Source of the DNA: Eulemur rufifrons
Taxonomy: Eukaryota > Chordata > Mammalia > Primates > Lemuridae
Assembly: GCF_041146395.1 (NCBI RefSeq)
Contig: NC_090999.1
Coordinates: 71,615,001 to 71,679,000 of the forward strand
Length of the DNA stretch: 64,000 nucleotides
Reading direction: 5' to 3'
In this document: one piece after another, positions 13,466-33,273 of the stretch
How the letters are laid out: every line of letters starts with the position of its first letter
Numbering within the stretch: position 1 is the stretch's first letter
Notes under the pieces: generated by a model
The model's database searches: none
Told to the model about the DNA's origin: nothing
The model's input: the letters and a program-made list of their open reading frames with translations, nothing else
Made by a program: the position numbers and the translations under genes

Positions 13466-13733
13466 TAGTTTTGTGAGAAAATTTTGAAGCACACCAAAAA
13501 ATTAGTGTTCAGGGAGGACTGACCCAGATTTAACAAAATCTGAGGCAATGTTGTAAATTATAAAAATATGAATTATGTGATTAAGATGGAAAGTATACTT
13601 TGAAAATATTTCAAAAACCCAACATGACATTTTGTGTTGACACTCTAAGGAGCACTGAATATTTCTAATCTCACTTGAGGAATAAGTGGTATTAGAAATC
13701 AAATAATACTCAAACAAAGCCTAGTTCCTTGAT
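13466..13733 (-). other. NUDT12: NUDT12 3' UTR, proximal part
   Basis: This is the sequence between the stop codon and the LINE-1. It carries no AATAAA or ATTAAA on the minus strand, so the transcript probably continues into or through the LINE-1. The distal end is not determined. Confidence 0.6.
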
Positions 13734-23227
<9,494 letters not shown>

Positions 23228-23648
23228 TTCTTCCTTAAAAGAAGGAAAATAGAAGATAAAAAATAAAAATCTCATTTGCAATTGCTTTTTGTATCAATGA
23301 ATAAACATTATCTGAATACTGATGTCATTAGAATAGTAATGGTTTCCAAGGCAATACACTCTTCATAAGGTAATTATTATTAACTGTCATCACAGCATAC
23401 ATTTCAAAATTGTTATCAACTGAAAATTATAAATATAATTCAATTTCTATACCCCGGAAGGTATAGAAAATAATGTACAAAGAGTATTGGCAATACAAAT
23501 GAAGGGGGCCATAACCTTGGGAGGGGGAGCCAGGTAACATATTACAAAGAAGAGGAGGTATTTGAGGTAAACTAGAGGGGACTTCATTACAGACTGGGGA
23601 CATGAGGAGGAGGGGGTTAAAACAGATAAGTAAAGGCAGAGATTTTTA

Positions 23649-24356
23649 TTTATTTATGTTTTAGGTACTAAGCATAAGTATATTAAAGATATCATTGAAT
23701 TCAAAGAAGATAAATGGCCAAGAAACATATGAAAAAATTCTCAACATCAATAAACAGGGACATAAAATTTTTTTTTAATTTATTCAGGATATTATGGGGG
23801 TACACACATTTTGGTTACATGTAAATCGTTTGCCCTGCCCAAGCCAGGGCTACAAGCGTGTCCCTCCGCCATACAGGGCATTCGCTTTCATTAGTTGTGG
23901 GTTTACCCCCCCACCAAACCAGCACCCAATGAGTATTACTGCCATGTGAACACTTTAGTGTTGGTCAGTTAGTACCAATTTGATGGTGAGTACATGTGGT
24001 GCATGTTTTTCCATCCCTGTGATACCTCACTTTGAAGGACAGGCTCAATCTCTATCCAGGATAATATAAGAGGTGCTAGATCACCATTGTTTTTTTGTGG
24101 CTGAGTAGAACTCCATGGCATACATATACTGCATTTTATTAATCCACTCATGTATTGATGGGCACTTGGGTTGTTACCACATTTTTGCAATTGTTAATTA
24201 TGCTGCTATAAACATTCGAGTGCAGATGTCTTTTTTATAGAATGCCTTTTTTTCCTTTGGATAGATGCCTAATAGTGGGATTGCTGGATCAAATGGTATT
24301 TCTATTTTTAGCTCTTTGAGGTATCTCCAAATTACTTTCCACAGGGGTTGTACTAA
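23649..24356 (-). mobile_element. LINE-1 3' end with possible 3' transduction, NUDT12 intron 1
   Basis: On the minus strand this reads from L1 ORF2 C-terminus (24356) through the 3' UTR to an A-tract at about 23779-23769. About 110 bp more follow that are not L1 3' end; they include a small inverted L1 piece at 23705-23762. The block ends in a second A-rich tail with AATAAATAAA (23657-23646). An 18-bp flanking duplication (23631-23648 and 24357-24374, two mismatches, core CAGAGATTTTTA) encloses both parts, so they probably inserted together. Confidence 0.7.
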
Positions 24357-24374
24357 TTAAGACAGAGATTTTTA

Positions 24375-24925
24375 GCAGATAACAATCAGTGTTCTCTCAT
24401 TGTATGGTACCCAGGTATAGGTTCCTGCTCTCAGGGAAATTATGATTAATTAGTTTATTACTCAAAAGCTTTCTAAGTTTAACATAAAAACAATTTATTG
24501 TTCTACCTTGCACAATTAATTTTGCAATCCATTTCAGGGGGATTTTTGTTCATGGTATGAGGCAGGGGGTCAAGATACTTTTTTTTATCCCAACAGATAA
24601 TTCATATGATTCAGCACTATTCTTGAAATTACCATTTTTATCTCATTGTAGTGCAGCACTATCCTTGTTATAAATTGGACGATCATGTATTTTTGGATCT
24701 ATTATTGGCCACAGTTCTGTTGGTCAACTGTCCTTGAATTCACAGAAGCTTTTTAAACCATTTACTTTATTTATCTGCTTTGACACTCTGCCATCTCAGT
24801 GAAATAAAAAGAAAATAATTGCCTCATACCTGTTAATAAATATTGCCTAATCATGGATTACATGTGGTAGGGTACAAATTGTGCTATTTATTTTCTGAAA
24901 TGGTTCTGTTAGGTAGGTAGTGAGG
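24375..24925. other. NUDT12: NUDT12 intron 1, unassigned part
   Basis: The block contains 'gttctaccttgcacaatt', 'tggtcaactgtcct' and similar text that may be old L1 3' UTR, but it is too diverged for a call. Confidence 0.4.
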
Positions 24926-24929
24926 GACT

Positions 24930-27900
24930 CTGGGTCTGCTTCAAACATGAAGGAGAAATAAAGGCTTTCCCAGACAAACAAAAGCTGAGAGATTTCATCA
25001 ACACCAGACCTGTCCTACAAGAAATGCTAAAAGGAGTTCTTCAATATGAGAGAAAAGTATATTAATGAACAATAAGAAATCATCTGAAGGTATACTATTC
25101 ACTGGTAAAGTAAGGCATAAATATAGAATATTCTATTTCTGTAATAATGGTATATAAACCACTTATATCTTCAGTAGGAAAACTAAAATACAAACCTATC
25201 ATAAATAACTACAACTTTTTGAGAGAGAGACAATATGAAAAGATATGGATGGAAACAACAAAAAGTTAAAAAAGCAGGGAAGGATAAAGTTAAAAGGTGG
25301 AATTTCTGTTATATTTCTCTTTGCTTGTTTGTTTGTAAGAATTGTCATATGTTTAAATTAATTGGTTATGTTTTTTACAAGCCTCATGGGGACCCCAAAT
25401 CAAAAAACCTACAACAGATACAGAAAAAATAAAGAGTAAGAAATAAAACACACTACCAGAGAAAATCACTTTTAATAAAGGAAAATAGGAAGGAAGGAAG
25501 GAAGGAAGAGAAGACAACAAAACAACCAGAAATCAAATAATAACATGGCAGTAGTAAGTTCTTGCCTATCAATAACATTGGATGTGAATGGACTAAACTC
25601 CCCAATCAAAAGACATAAAGTGGCCGAATGGATTAAAAAAATACCTAACTATATGTTGTCAGCAATAAACCCACTTCACCTATAAAGACACACATAGACT
25701 GAAAATAAAGGAATGGAAAAAGATATTCCATGCAAATAGAAACCAAAATAAAGCAGGAGTAACTATACTTCTAACAGATAAAATAGATTTCAAGACAAAA
25801 AGATTATTATATAATGATAAAAGGGTCAATTCAGTAAGAGGATATAAACAATTCTAAATATATATGCATCCAACCCTGGAGCACCCAGCTATATAAAGCA
25901 AATATTATCAGAGCTAAAGACAGAGATTGACTCCAACACAATAACTAATGGAGACCTCAACACTCCACTTTTGGCATTGGAGAGATCATCCAGACAGAAA
26001 ATCAATAAAGAAACATTGGACTTCACCTGCACTGTAGACCAAATGGACCTAATATTTACAGAATGTTTCATCCAACAGCTGCAGAATACACGTTTTTCTC
26101 TTTAACTCATGGATCATTCTCAAGGATAGACCATATGTTAGGCCACCAAACAAGTGTTAAAATTATAAAAAAATTAAAATAATATCAAGTATTTTCTCTG
26201 AAAACAATGGAATAAAACTAGAAATCAATAAGAAGAGGTATACTGCAAAGTATAACAACACATGGAAATTAATAATATGCTCCTGAATGAATAGCGGGTC
26301 AATGAAGAGATTAAGAAGGAAATTGAAAAATTTCTCAAAACAAATGAAAATGAAAATGCAGCATATCAAAACCTATGGGGTACAGCGAAAGCAGTAATAA
26401 GAAGAACGTTTATAGCAATGAGTGCCTATATTAAAAAAGTAGAAAAGTTTCAAATAAACAACCTAATGATGCATCTCAAAGAACTAGAAAAACAAGAGCA
26501 AACCAAACCAAAATTAGAAGAAGAAACAATAAAGATCAGAGCAGAAATAAATGAAATTGAAAACAAAAAAGTACAAATGATTAACAAAATAAAAAATTGG
26601 TTTTATAAAAAGGTAAACAAAATAGATACACTATTAGCCAGACTAAGAAAAAAAAGAGAGAAGAGCCAAATAAACAAGAGATGAAAATGGAGAGATTACA
26701 ACTGACACTGCATAAATCCAAAGGATCATTATAGACTGTTATGAGCAACTATATGCCAATAAATTGAAAAACCTAGAAGAAATGGATAAATTCCTAGACA
26801 CATACAACCTATCAAGATTGAACCATGAAGAAATCCAAAAGTGTCCCATTAAAGAAAAGCCTGGGAACTGATGGCTTCATTGCTGAATTTTACCAAGCAC
26901 TCTCTCAAAAAGAACTAATACCAATCCTACTTAAACTATTCCAAAACTTCGATTAGGAGGGAATACTCCCAAACTCATTCTACGAGGCCTGTATCACCCT
27001 GATACCAAAACCGGACAAAGACACAACAAGAAAAGAAAACTATAGGCCAATATCTCTGATGAACATAGATGCAAAAATTCTCAACAAAATACTAGCAAAC
27101 TGAATTGAACAACACATTAAAAAGATTATTCATCATGATAAAGTGGTATTCATCCCAGGGATGCAAGGATGGTTTAATAAATATATGCAAATCAATCAAT
27201 GTCCTACATCATATGAACAGAATGAAGGAAAAAAAATCATATGAAAATTTCAATTGATGCTGAAAAAGCATTTGATAAAATTTTCAACATCCCTTCATGA
27301 AAAATAAACTAAAAAAAAATTGAGTATACAAGGAACTTACCTCAACAAGATAAAAGCCATATATGACAGACCCAAAGCTAGTATCATACTGGATGGGGAA
27401 TAACTAAAAGCCTTTCCTCAAAGATCTGGAACATGACAAGGATGCCCACTTTCACCACTGTTATGCACACAGTACTGGAAGTTCTAGCTAGAGCAATTAG
27501 ACAAGAGAAAGAAATAAAAGACATACACATTGGAAAGGAAGAAGTCAAATTATCCTTGTTTGCAGAAGATATGATCTTAACATCTAGAGAAACCTTAAAG
27601 ACTCCACAAAAAACTATTAGAACTGAAAAATAGATCCAGTAAAGTAGCAGGATACAAAACCAACATACAAAAATCATTAGCATTTCTACATGCTAACAGT
27701 AAATTTATTGGCCTCTGAAAAGGAAACCAAGAAAGTAATTCCATTTAGAATAGCTACAAATAAAATTAAATACCTAGGAATATACTTAACCAAAGAAGTG
27801 AAAGATTTCTATAATGAAAACTATAAAACATTGATGAAAGAAATTGAAGAGGACACATAAACCATGGAAAGACGGATTGTAAGAATTGACATTGTTAAAA

Positions 27901-29632
27901 TGTCCATACTCCCCAAAGCAATCTACAGATTCAACGTAATCCCCATCAAAATATCAGTGACATTCTTCACAGAAACAGAAAAAATAATCCTAAAATTTAT
28001 ATGGAACCATAAAAGACCCAGCATAGACAAAATCATCCTGAGCAAAAAGTACAAAACTGAAGGAATCACATTACCTGAGTTCAAATCATACTACAGAGTT
28101 GTAGTAGTAACCAAAATAGCATGGTACTGGTATAAAAACAGACACATAGACCAATGGAGCAGAATAGAGAACCCAGAAATAAATCCCAGAACTTCTCCTT
28201 GACAAAGGTGCTGGAACATACAGTAGGGGAAGGACAATGTCTTCAATAAATGGTGCTGAGAAAGCTGGATACCCATGGGCAGAAGAATGAAATTAGACCT
28301 TTATCTCTCACCACATATAAAAATCAAATCAAAATGGATTAAAGACTTACACCTAAGACCTGAAACTCTGAAACTACTAAAAGAAAACATTGGAGAAATG
28401 TCTCAGGACATTGTTCTAGGCAAAGACTTCCTAAGTAATACCTCCAAAGCACAGACAACCAAAGCAAAATTGGACAAATGGGATTACATCAAGCTAAAAC
28501 GCTTCTGCACAGCAAAGGAAACAATCAACAAAGTGAAAAGACAATCCACAGAAAGGGAGAAAATATTTGCAAACTATCCATCTGAGAAGGGATTAATAAG
28601 TAGAATATATAAGGAACTCCAACAACCCAATGGAAAAAAATCAAATAATCTGATTAAAAAACGGAAATGGGCAATAGACACTCTTGTTCAAAAGAAGACA
28701 TACAAATGGCCAACAGGTATGAAAAAATGCTCAACATCATTAGTAACAAAGAAATGCAAATCAAAACTACAATAAGATATCATCACACCCCAGTTAAAAT
28801 GGATTTTTTTAAGAAGGCAATAACAGATGCTGGTGAAGATGTGGAGAAAGGGGATCCCTTGTACACTATTGGTGGGAATGTAAATTAGTGCAACCACCAT
28901 GGAGAGCAGTATAGAGGTTCCTCAAAACACCGAAAACAGAACTATCATAGGACCCAGCAATTACAATACTGGGCATATACCCAAAGGAGGGCAATTCAGT
29001 GTATTGAAAAGATATCTGCACTCCCATGTTTACTGCAGCACTATTCACAAGAGCCCAGATTGAAGTCAACCTAAGTCTGTATTAATAGATAAAGGGATAA
29101 AGAAATTGTGGTACATATATACAACTGAATATTATATGGCCACAAAAAATTCTGCCATTTGCAACAACATGGATGGAACCGGAGAATATTACGTTAAGTG
29201 AAATAAGCCAAGCACAGAAAGAAAAATCTTGCTTGTTTTCATTCATATGTGGGAGCTAAATATTAAATACAATTTATCTCATGGAGACAGAGAGTAGAAT
29301 GATGGTTACCAGAGGCTGGGAAGGGTAATGGGGAGAGGGAGATAAAGTGGGAATGGTGAATGGGTGCAAAAATATAGTTAGACAGAATGAACAATATTTG
29401 ATAGGACAACAAATTGACTTTAATCCACAAGTTACGGTATACTTTAAAATAACTAAAAGAGTGGAATTGGAATGTTCCTAACACAAATAAACATTAAATA
29501 CCTGAGGTGATGGATACCCCAATCACCCTGTTTTGATTTACTCACACTACATGTCTACATCAAAACATCGTATGTACTCTATAAAGATGTACAACTATTA
29601 TGTACCCATAATAATTGAAAATAAAAAAGGAA
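24930..29632 (+). mobile_element. Long decayed LINE-1 (L1MA/L1MB age) in NUDT12 intron 1
   Basis: About 4.7 kb of L1 on the plus strand. It starts in the region before ORF2 ('ctttcccagacaaacaaaagc') and continues with endonuclease remnants (25550-26200), reverse transcriptase remnants (26850-27700), and longer ORF2 C-terminal frames at 27864-28202 and 28275-28775. The 3' UTR has 'gatggttaccagaggctggg' and ends with 'aataattgaaaataaaaaagg'. Many stops and frameshifts mean no active protein. The 3' UTR type suggests insertion before the lemur/monkey split. It is antisense to NUDT12. Confidence 0.92.
25484..25508 (+). repeat. (GGAA)n microsatellite
   Basis: About six GGAA/AGGA units lie inside the old LINE-1. 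Confidence 0.9.
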
Positions 29633-29639
29633 ACTGTAC

Positions 29640-30205
29640 AAAATATTATGAACAACAATAGCTATCACTTTTCAAGACTTTATTTTGAAGCACTGCTGGA
29701 CAGACTTGTGTATTGGTCTCTTTTCCAAATTGCCTTTTAAGTTTATTTTCCATAAACTCATATTACATAGTTTTTCCAGTTAAGTTTACTTTGAACATTA
29801 TTTCACTGCCCCACGTTCTGAGGTCATGGTCACTCCCTCATCCTTCTACAGGGCATCACAAGTAATTGCAAAATTGTCCTTTAAAAATACAGCGTACTTC
29901 ACTACGGCCAGTGCAATGCTTATGCATAAAATATTCCGTGGAGAAAGGAAGTAGAAAATATACATTTTGTCGTTTAGGTTTCTCAGCAGAAAAGTCATCT
30001 AGAAATAGTACCATTAGTCATTCCAGAGAAGCACAGAAAGTCTGAGATCGAGCTCTATTGCTTGATTTACTTTCATTTGTTATAACAAGTCCTGTAGAAA
30101 TTGAGGATTTGAAGGCTGGATAAAGTGCTGCCCCTGCATTCCAAGAAGCGCATAGACTATTCTCAGAGGTCATTTAAAAAAATGTTAAGTTTAAAGGGAC
30201 TCAGA
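29640..30205. other. NUDT12: NUDT12 intron 1, unassigned unique sequence
   Basis: No repeat was recognised and there is no open frame of interest. Confidence 0.45.
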
Positions 30206-30207
30206 TT

Positions 30208-30390
30208 TTAAACAAACCAACATCCACTTTTACTGATGGGGCCTATGACTTGCCCACGGTCACATGGATAGAGTGGGACAGGCAGGACCTCAAATATGGC
30301 TCTGTCACTGAAGTCACTGGTCATCACTTGACAAATTCCAGTCCCTGGACACTCAAGACGACCATTTAACCAATTAAGCGCAAGCCCTGC
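30208..30390 (-). repeat. MIR-type SINE fragment, reverse
   Basis: 'cttttactgatggggcctatgacttgcccacggtcacatgg' is the reversed MIR core with the 'tgacttgcccacggtcaca' hallmark. It lies just inside the CpG island edge. Confidence 0.6.
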
Positions 30391-30837
30391 ACAGTCTCTG
30401 CAAACAGTCAAATGCCTTGAGATATTTTACTTTCTTGCCACTACCGTGAGATTCCTTCCTTCAAAGTGAAATCACACCTGAAGTAGCTATTCCTTTTCCC
30501 CGTTGCAAAGCTTGGACTGGAAACTCCACCAGCCACAGGACCGCCTGAGCTCCCTCCCTGTCCGGGGATCCCCAGCAAGCTGGTCTGCGGTTCCAGCGCC
30601 TGCGCCCATAGACCCAGCCAAAGGCTGCACTGCATGATCCAGCAGGGACGCGCAGGGCAGCGCGCAGACCAAGAGCCCAGGGAACTGGTCACCGCTCCCA
30701 GAAGAAATAGTCGGGGTAACTAACTCGCCGCTGCTTCTACTAACCCAAAGGTGACCACAGTAGAGGTAACCAGGACCGGTCGAAGGACTGGGGAAATCCC
30801 ACTCTCACTTTTTCCGGCGCCGGATGCAGCCTTCCTC

Positions 30838-30845
30838 ACTTCCGG
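30838..30845 (-). promoter_or_regulatory. ETS-family (GABPA-like) site
   Basis: It reads ACTTCCGG on the plus strand and CCGGAAGT on the minus strand, a full ETS core, typical of TATA-less housekeeping promoters. Confidence 0.65.
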
Positions 30846-30875
30846 CGGTAGTCCGGTATCTTCCCGCGGCCTTAT

Positions 30876-30887
30876 GGGAGATGTAGT
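30876..30887 (-). promoter_or_regulatory. ZNF143/STAF-like site
   Basis: The minus strand reads ACTACATCTCCC, close to the ACTACAnnTCCC core of ZNF143 sites found in bidirectional CpG promoters. It lies about 30 bp from the ETS site, a common spacing for a start-site cluster. Confidence 0.65.
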
Positions 30888-31060
30888 TTGAAGCGCATAG
30901 CTGCGCGCGACCCGAGAAGGGGCGGGGATTGGGGTTCGAGGGGTTCGGGAGCTGGGGTGGGAGATCTCCGCGTGAAGTATCCGCGTTGCCGCTGAGTGAA
31001 GGGTGGGTTGTCCTTTTGAGACCGAGATGAGTAGAGATCGATGCGGGCGATGAGAAAACT

Positions 31061-31789
31061 GTAGTTCTGTAGAAATGATTTTAAATATTCCAGTATTTCG
31101 CACCCAGCTCCCCAGCCTTCTCTCCAATATAGTCCAAAGCAATTGAGTGTTCAAAGCATTCTTTCGTGTTAAATAATCCTGGGATATTGGCTAGGCTAGA
31201 CCAAGTCAATCTGTCATGTGACCTTAAGCAAGTTATTGGCCTCTGTAAAACCTCTATCACCTTGTGAAAATTGGTACCATATATTAATGCCTACCTCATA
31301 CAATAGTCCTTTAAAAAGTATGCATTAAGTGTCCACACCACCTTCTTGGGTTGTGAGGTTTTAATTAGGTTAGTGCATACAAAAAGATCTTAGGACAATA
31401 GGAAATGCAGAGCTGGCACCCACGACACAATTACTGTTGTTGTTATTTATTTATTGTTTCGTTTCCGTGTGCTTTCATGCTCCAAAACCAATGGAAGTTA
31501 TGTGAGTCCAAGATTACAAAACTAGGTGTAAGTGGTCTTCTAACTTCCAGATGGGGGTCCCCTTGGCAATCAGCAACAGCTGCAAGAGTCTCCTAAGATT
31601 GACCATTACTTCCCACCTGAGTTTACTCCTTGGACGCTCCTTCTCGCAATGAAGTTTACATATCCGTTGACATTGAACTTTTCATGACTGTTTTTTCTAA
31701 CTTTGCCTTGTGCTTCTTTCTGTGCTTAGTTGTCTTCAGTCTTTAATGATTTCGACATCAGAGAGGAGGTCAGAAATAGTAAGGTTTAG
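31061..31789. other. Unassigned sequence upstream of NUDT12
   Basis: No repeat was recognised. Part of 31200-31300 ('gtgaccttaagcaagttattggcctctgt') looks like a MIR core on the plus strand. Confidence 0.45.
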
Positions 31790-31925
31790 TTACTGTAGAG
31801 CAGGAAGGAAAACAGGAGTAACTCTATGACAGACTGGACCTCTTAGGAAAGGCCTAAGTTTTGGTTTCCCCAACGCAGGCCCTCCCCCTCCCCCTCCCCA
31901 GAATGCCGCTGGTAACAACTGAGGG

Positions 31926-32030
31926 CCCTGGCTTGGAAACTGGCCAATGAAGAGCCAGAGCCCTGACTTGGAAACTGGCCAATTAGGAGCCAGAGCCCTG
32001 GCTTGGAAACCGGCCAATCAGGAGCCAAAG
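31926..32030 (+). repeat. Three 35-bp tandem repeats in the LTR U3
   Basis: Units start at 31926, 31961 and 31996 with the pattern CCCTGRCTTGGAAAC, then GGCCAAT. They differ at only a few positions. Each carries one CCAAT box, a likely NF-Y site. Confidence 0.93.
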
Positions 32031-32110
32031 CTATCGGCCACTTTTGAGGGAACAAATGAATTAAAAGGGGGGTGGGGGGGTGTGCCCGATACATGTAACC
32101 TATTGATAAG

Positions 32111-32118
32111 TATAAAAG
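32111..32118 (+). promoter_or_regulatory. LTR TATA box
   Basis: TATAAAAG lies about 80 bp after the last CCAAT repeat and about 95 bp before the LTR polyadenylation signal, the usual U3/R arrangement. It could drive a plus-strand transcript. Confidence 0.7.
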
Positions 32119-32404
32119 CTTTGTTTCCGCCCCAGGGCGAGGTCCCGGCTGGTGGAGAGACCACTGCGCTGGTGCTCTGAGCCTTGGACCCTAGCCTGGG
32201 CTAGAAAATAAACTCCTTTGTCTGTTGCAGTCTTGGTGACTCTGCCTATCTGTTCCTGGGACTGAGGGAAACCGGTTCTTACATTACCTCATTGGACATA
32301 GCCAATCTTTGAACCCAAACATATGATTACAGTAGATAGATTAATAACGAACCTTTGTGTATTAATGATCTAGAGTCAACAATTATTAATATGTAGTTCT
32401 TCTC

Positions 32405-33255
32405 CCATCCTTTAGTATTCTCTTGAAGTAAATTCCAGACACCATATTATTTCATTGATAGATATTTAAGAATAAACTTTTTGGAAATATGAATATATAT
32501 CTAAATATAAGGGCTTTTAAAAAGAACACATCTACAATATCATTAGTACCACTAAAATTTTAACAATAATTGTGTATATCACAAAAGAGATATTCAATAT
32601 CAAATTTACTCAATTGCCTCATAAATTTTATTTTATATGTCTTCTAGTTGATTTAGCTAAACAGTCTTCCCATTACATTTGTTTTTTAAAAATCCATAGA
32701 TTTCTCTCTCTTTTTATTTTTTCTGGTGGTTTATTTGTTGAAGAATAATGATCATTTGCTCTGTAGAATGTCCCAGATTCTGAATTTTGTAGACTGTATT
32801 CTTGTGGTGTCCTTTCCTTAAGTATTTCTTGTAAACTGGTAGTTAAATTTATGGAATTTTTCAGATTAAAGTTTGATTTTTATTTCCAAAAAGGTGGCAT
32901 AGGCATTATAGTTTCCTTCCTATTGCATTATCTTAGGAGGCTTGTCTCTATTTTGTCATATTATAATTATCATTGGGTTCTGATGTTGTTGACCTGATAA
33001 AGGTTATGATAAACATCATAAATTTTCCATCAAATTTTCAGCTAATAGTTTTGCTACATCCATTCTTTCATTAGGAGTTACAAAATAGTGATATTCTAAT
33101 TTGATCATTCATTCTACATTTACTAACTGAAATTACTTTATAATAAATTTATCTCATTAAGTATCTGTACAGTTAATAAGGAGAGGTAGGATAATTGCAT
33201 GATTTTCTCCCTTATTTCCTAGTTTTCAGACTAACTTGTTAGTTTCCCAATATCC
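32405..33255 (-). repeat. Old LINE-1 3' UTR (L1MC/L1ME-like), reverse
   Basis: It follows the reverse of an L1M 3' UTR: 'gaagtaaattccagacaccatattatttcattgatagatattt', 'ttactcaattgcctcataaa', 'gaagaataatgatcatttgctctgtagaatgtcccagattctg' and 'ttcttgtaaactggtagtt'. No coding part is present. It sits between the solo LTR and the Tigger element. Confidence 0.65.
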
Positions 33256-33273
33256 TTCAAGTTTTTAAGTATA

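Larger units (their letters stand above)
30480..31060 (-). promoter_or_regulatory. NUDT12: CpG-island promoter and probable non-coding exon 1 of NUDT12
   Basis: This is the only CpG-dense block of the window and lies upstream of the start-codon exon, which itself begins with a splice acceptor, so a 5' non-coding exon must exist. Sites seen are: ETS core ACTTCCGG (30838-30845); a ZNF143-like ACTACATCTCCC on the minus strand (30887-30876); an E2F-like TTCCCGCG (30861-30868); and a GC box GGGGCGGGG (30919-30927). There is no clear TATA box. A plausible minus-strand donor is TTCAG|GTGTGA with the exon ending at 30478, but other GT sites exist, so exon 1 and the start site are not fixed. The block may also fire in the plus direction. 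Confidence 0.8.
31794..32283 (+). mobile_element. Solo LTR of an endogenous retrovirus (ERV1-like)
   Basis: A 490-bp element starts TGTAG and ends TTACA, flanked by a 4-bp duplication TTAC (31790-31793 and 32284-32287), as for gammaretrovirus-like (ERV1) insertions. Three direct 35-bp repeats at 31926-32030, each with a CCAAT box, form an enhancer-like U3. A TATAAAAG box lies at 32111 and an AATAAA at 32207-32212. No internal viral genes are present, so this is a recombined solo LTR. It is about 0.75 kb from the CpG island and points away from NUDT12. Its family was not searched; it may be lineage-specific. Confidence 0.88.

Noticed and set aside
23705..24356. Twin-priming inversion as an explanation for the opposed LINE-1 pieces
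   Set aside because: In twin priming the inverted piece is at the 5' end of the element; here it lies beyond the 3' A-tract, so 3' transduction fits better.
27384..28775. Several 60-166-codon open frames that could look like a gene cluster
   Set aside because: They are remnants of LINE-1 ORF2 or its antisense, in one long decayed element.
30441..31154. Open frames of 83 and 144 codons on the minus strand in the CpG island
   Set aside because: GC-rich promoter DNA gives long frames by chance; they do not join NUDT12 in frame and the clear NUDT12 start lies in a later exon.
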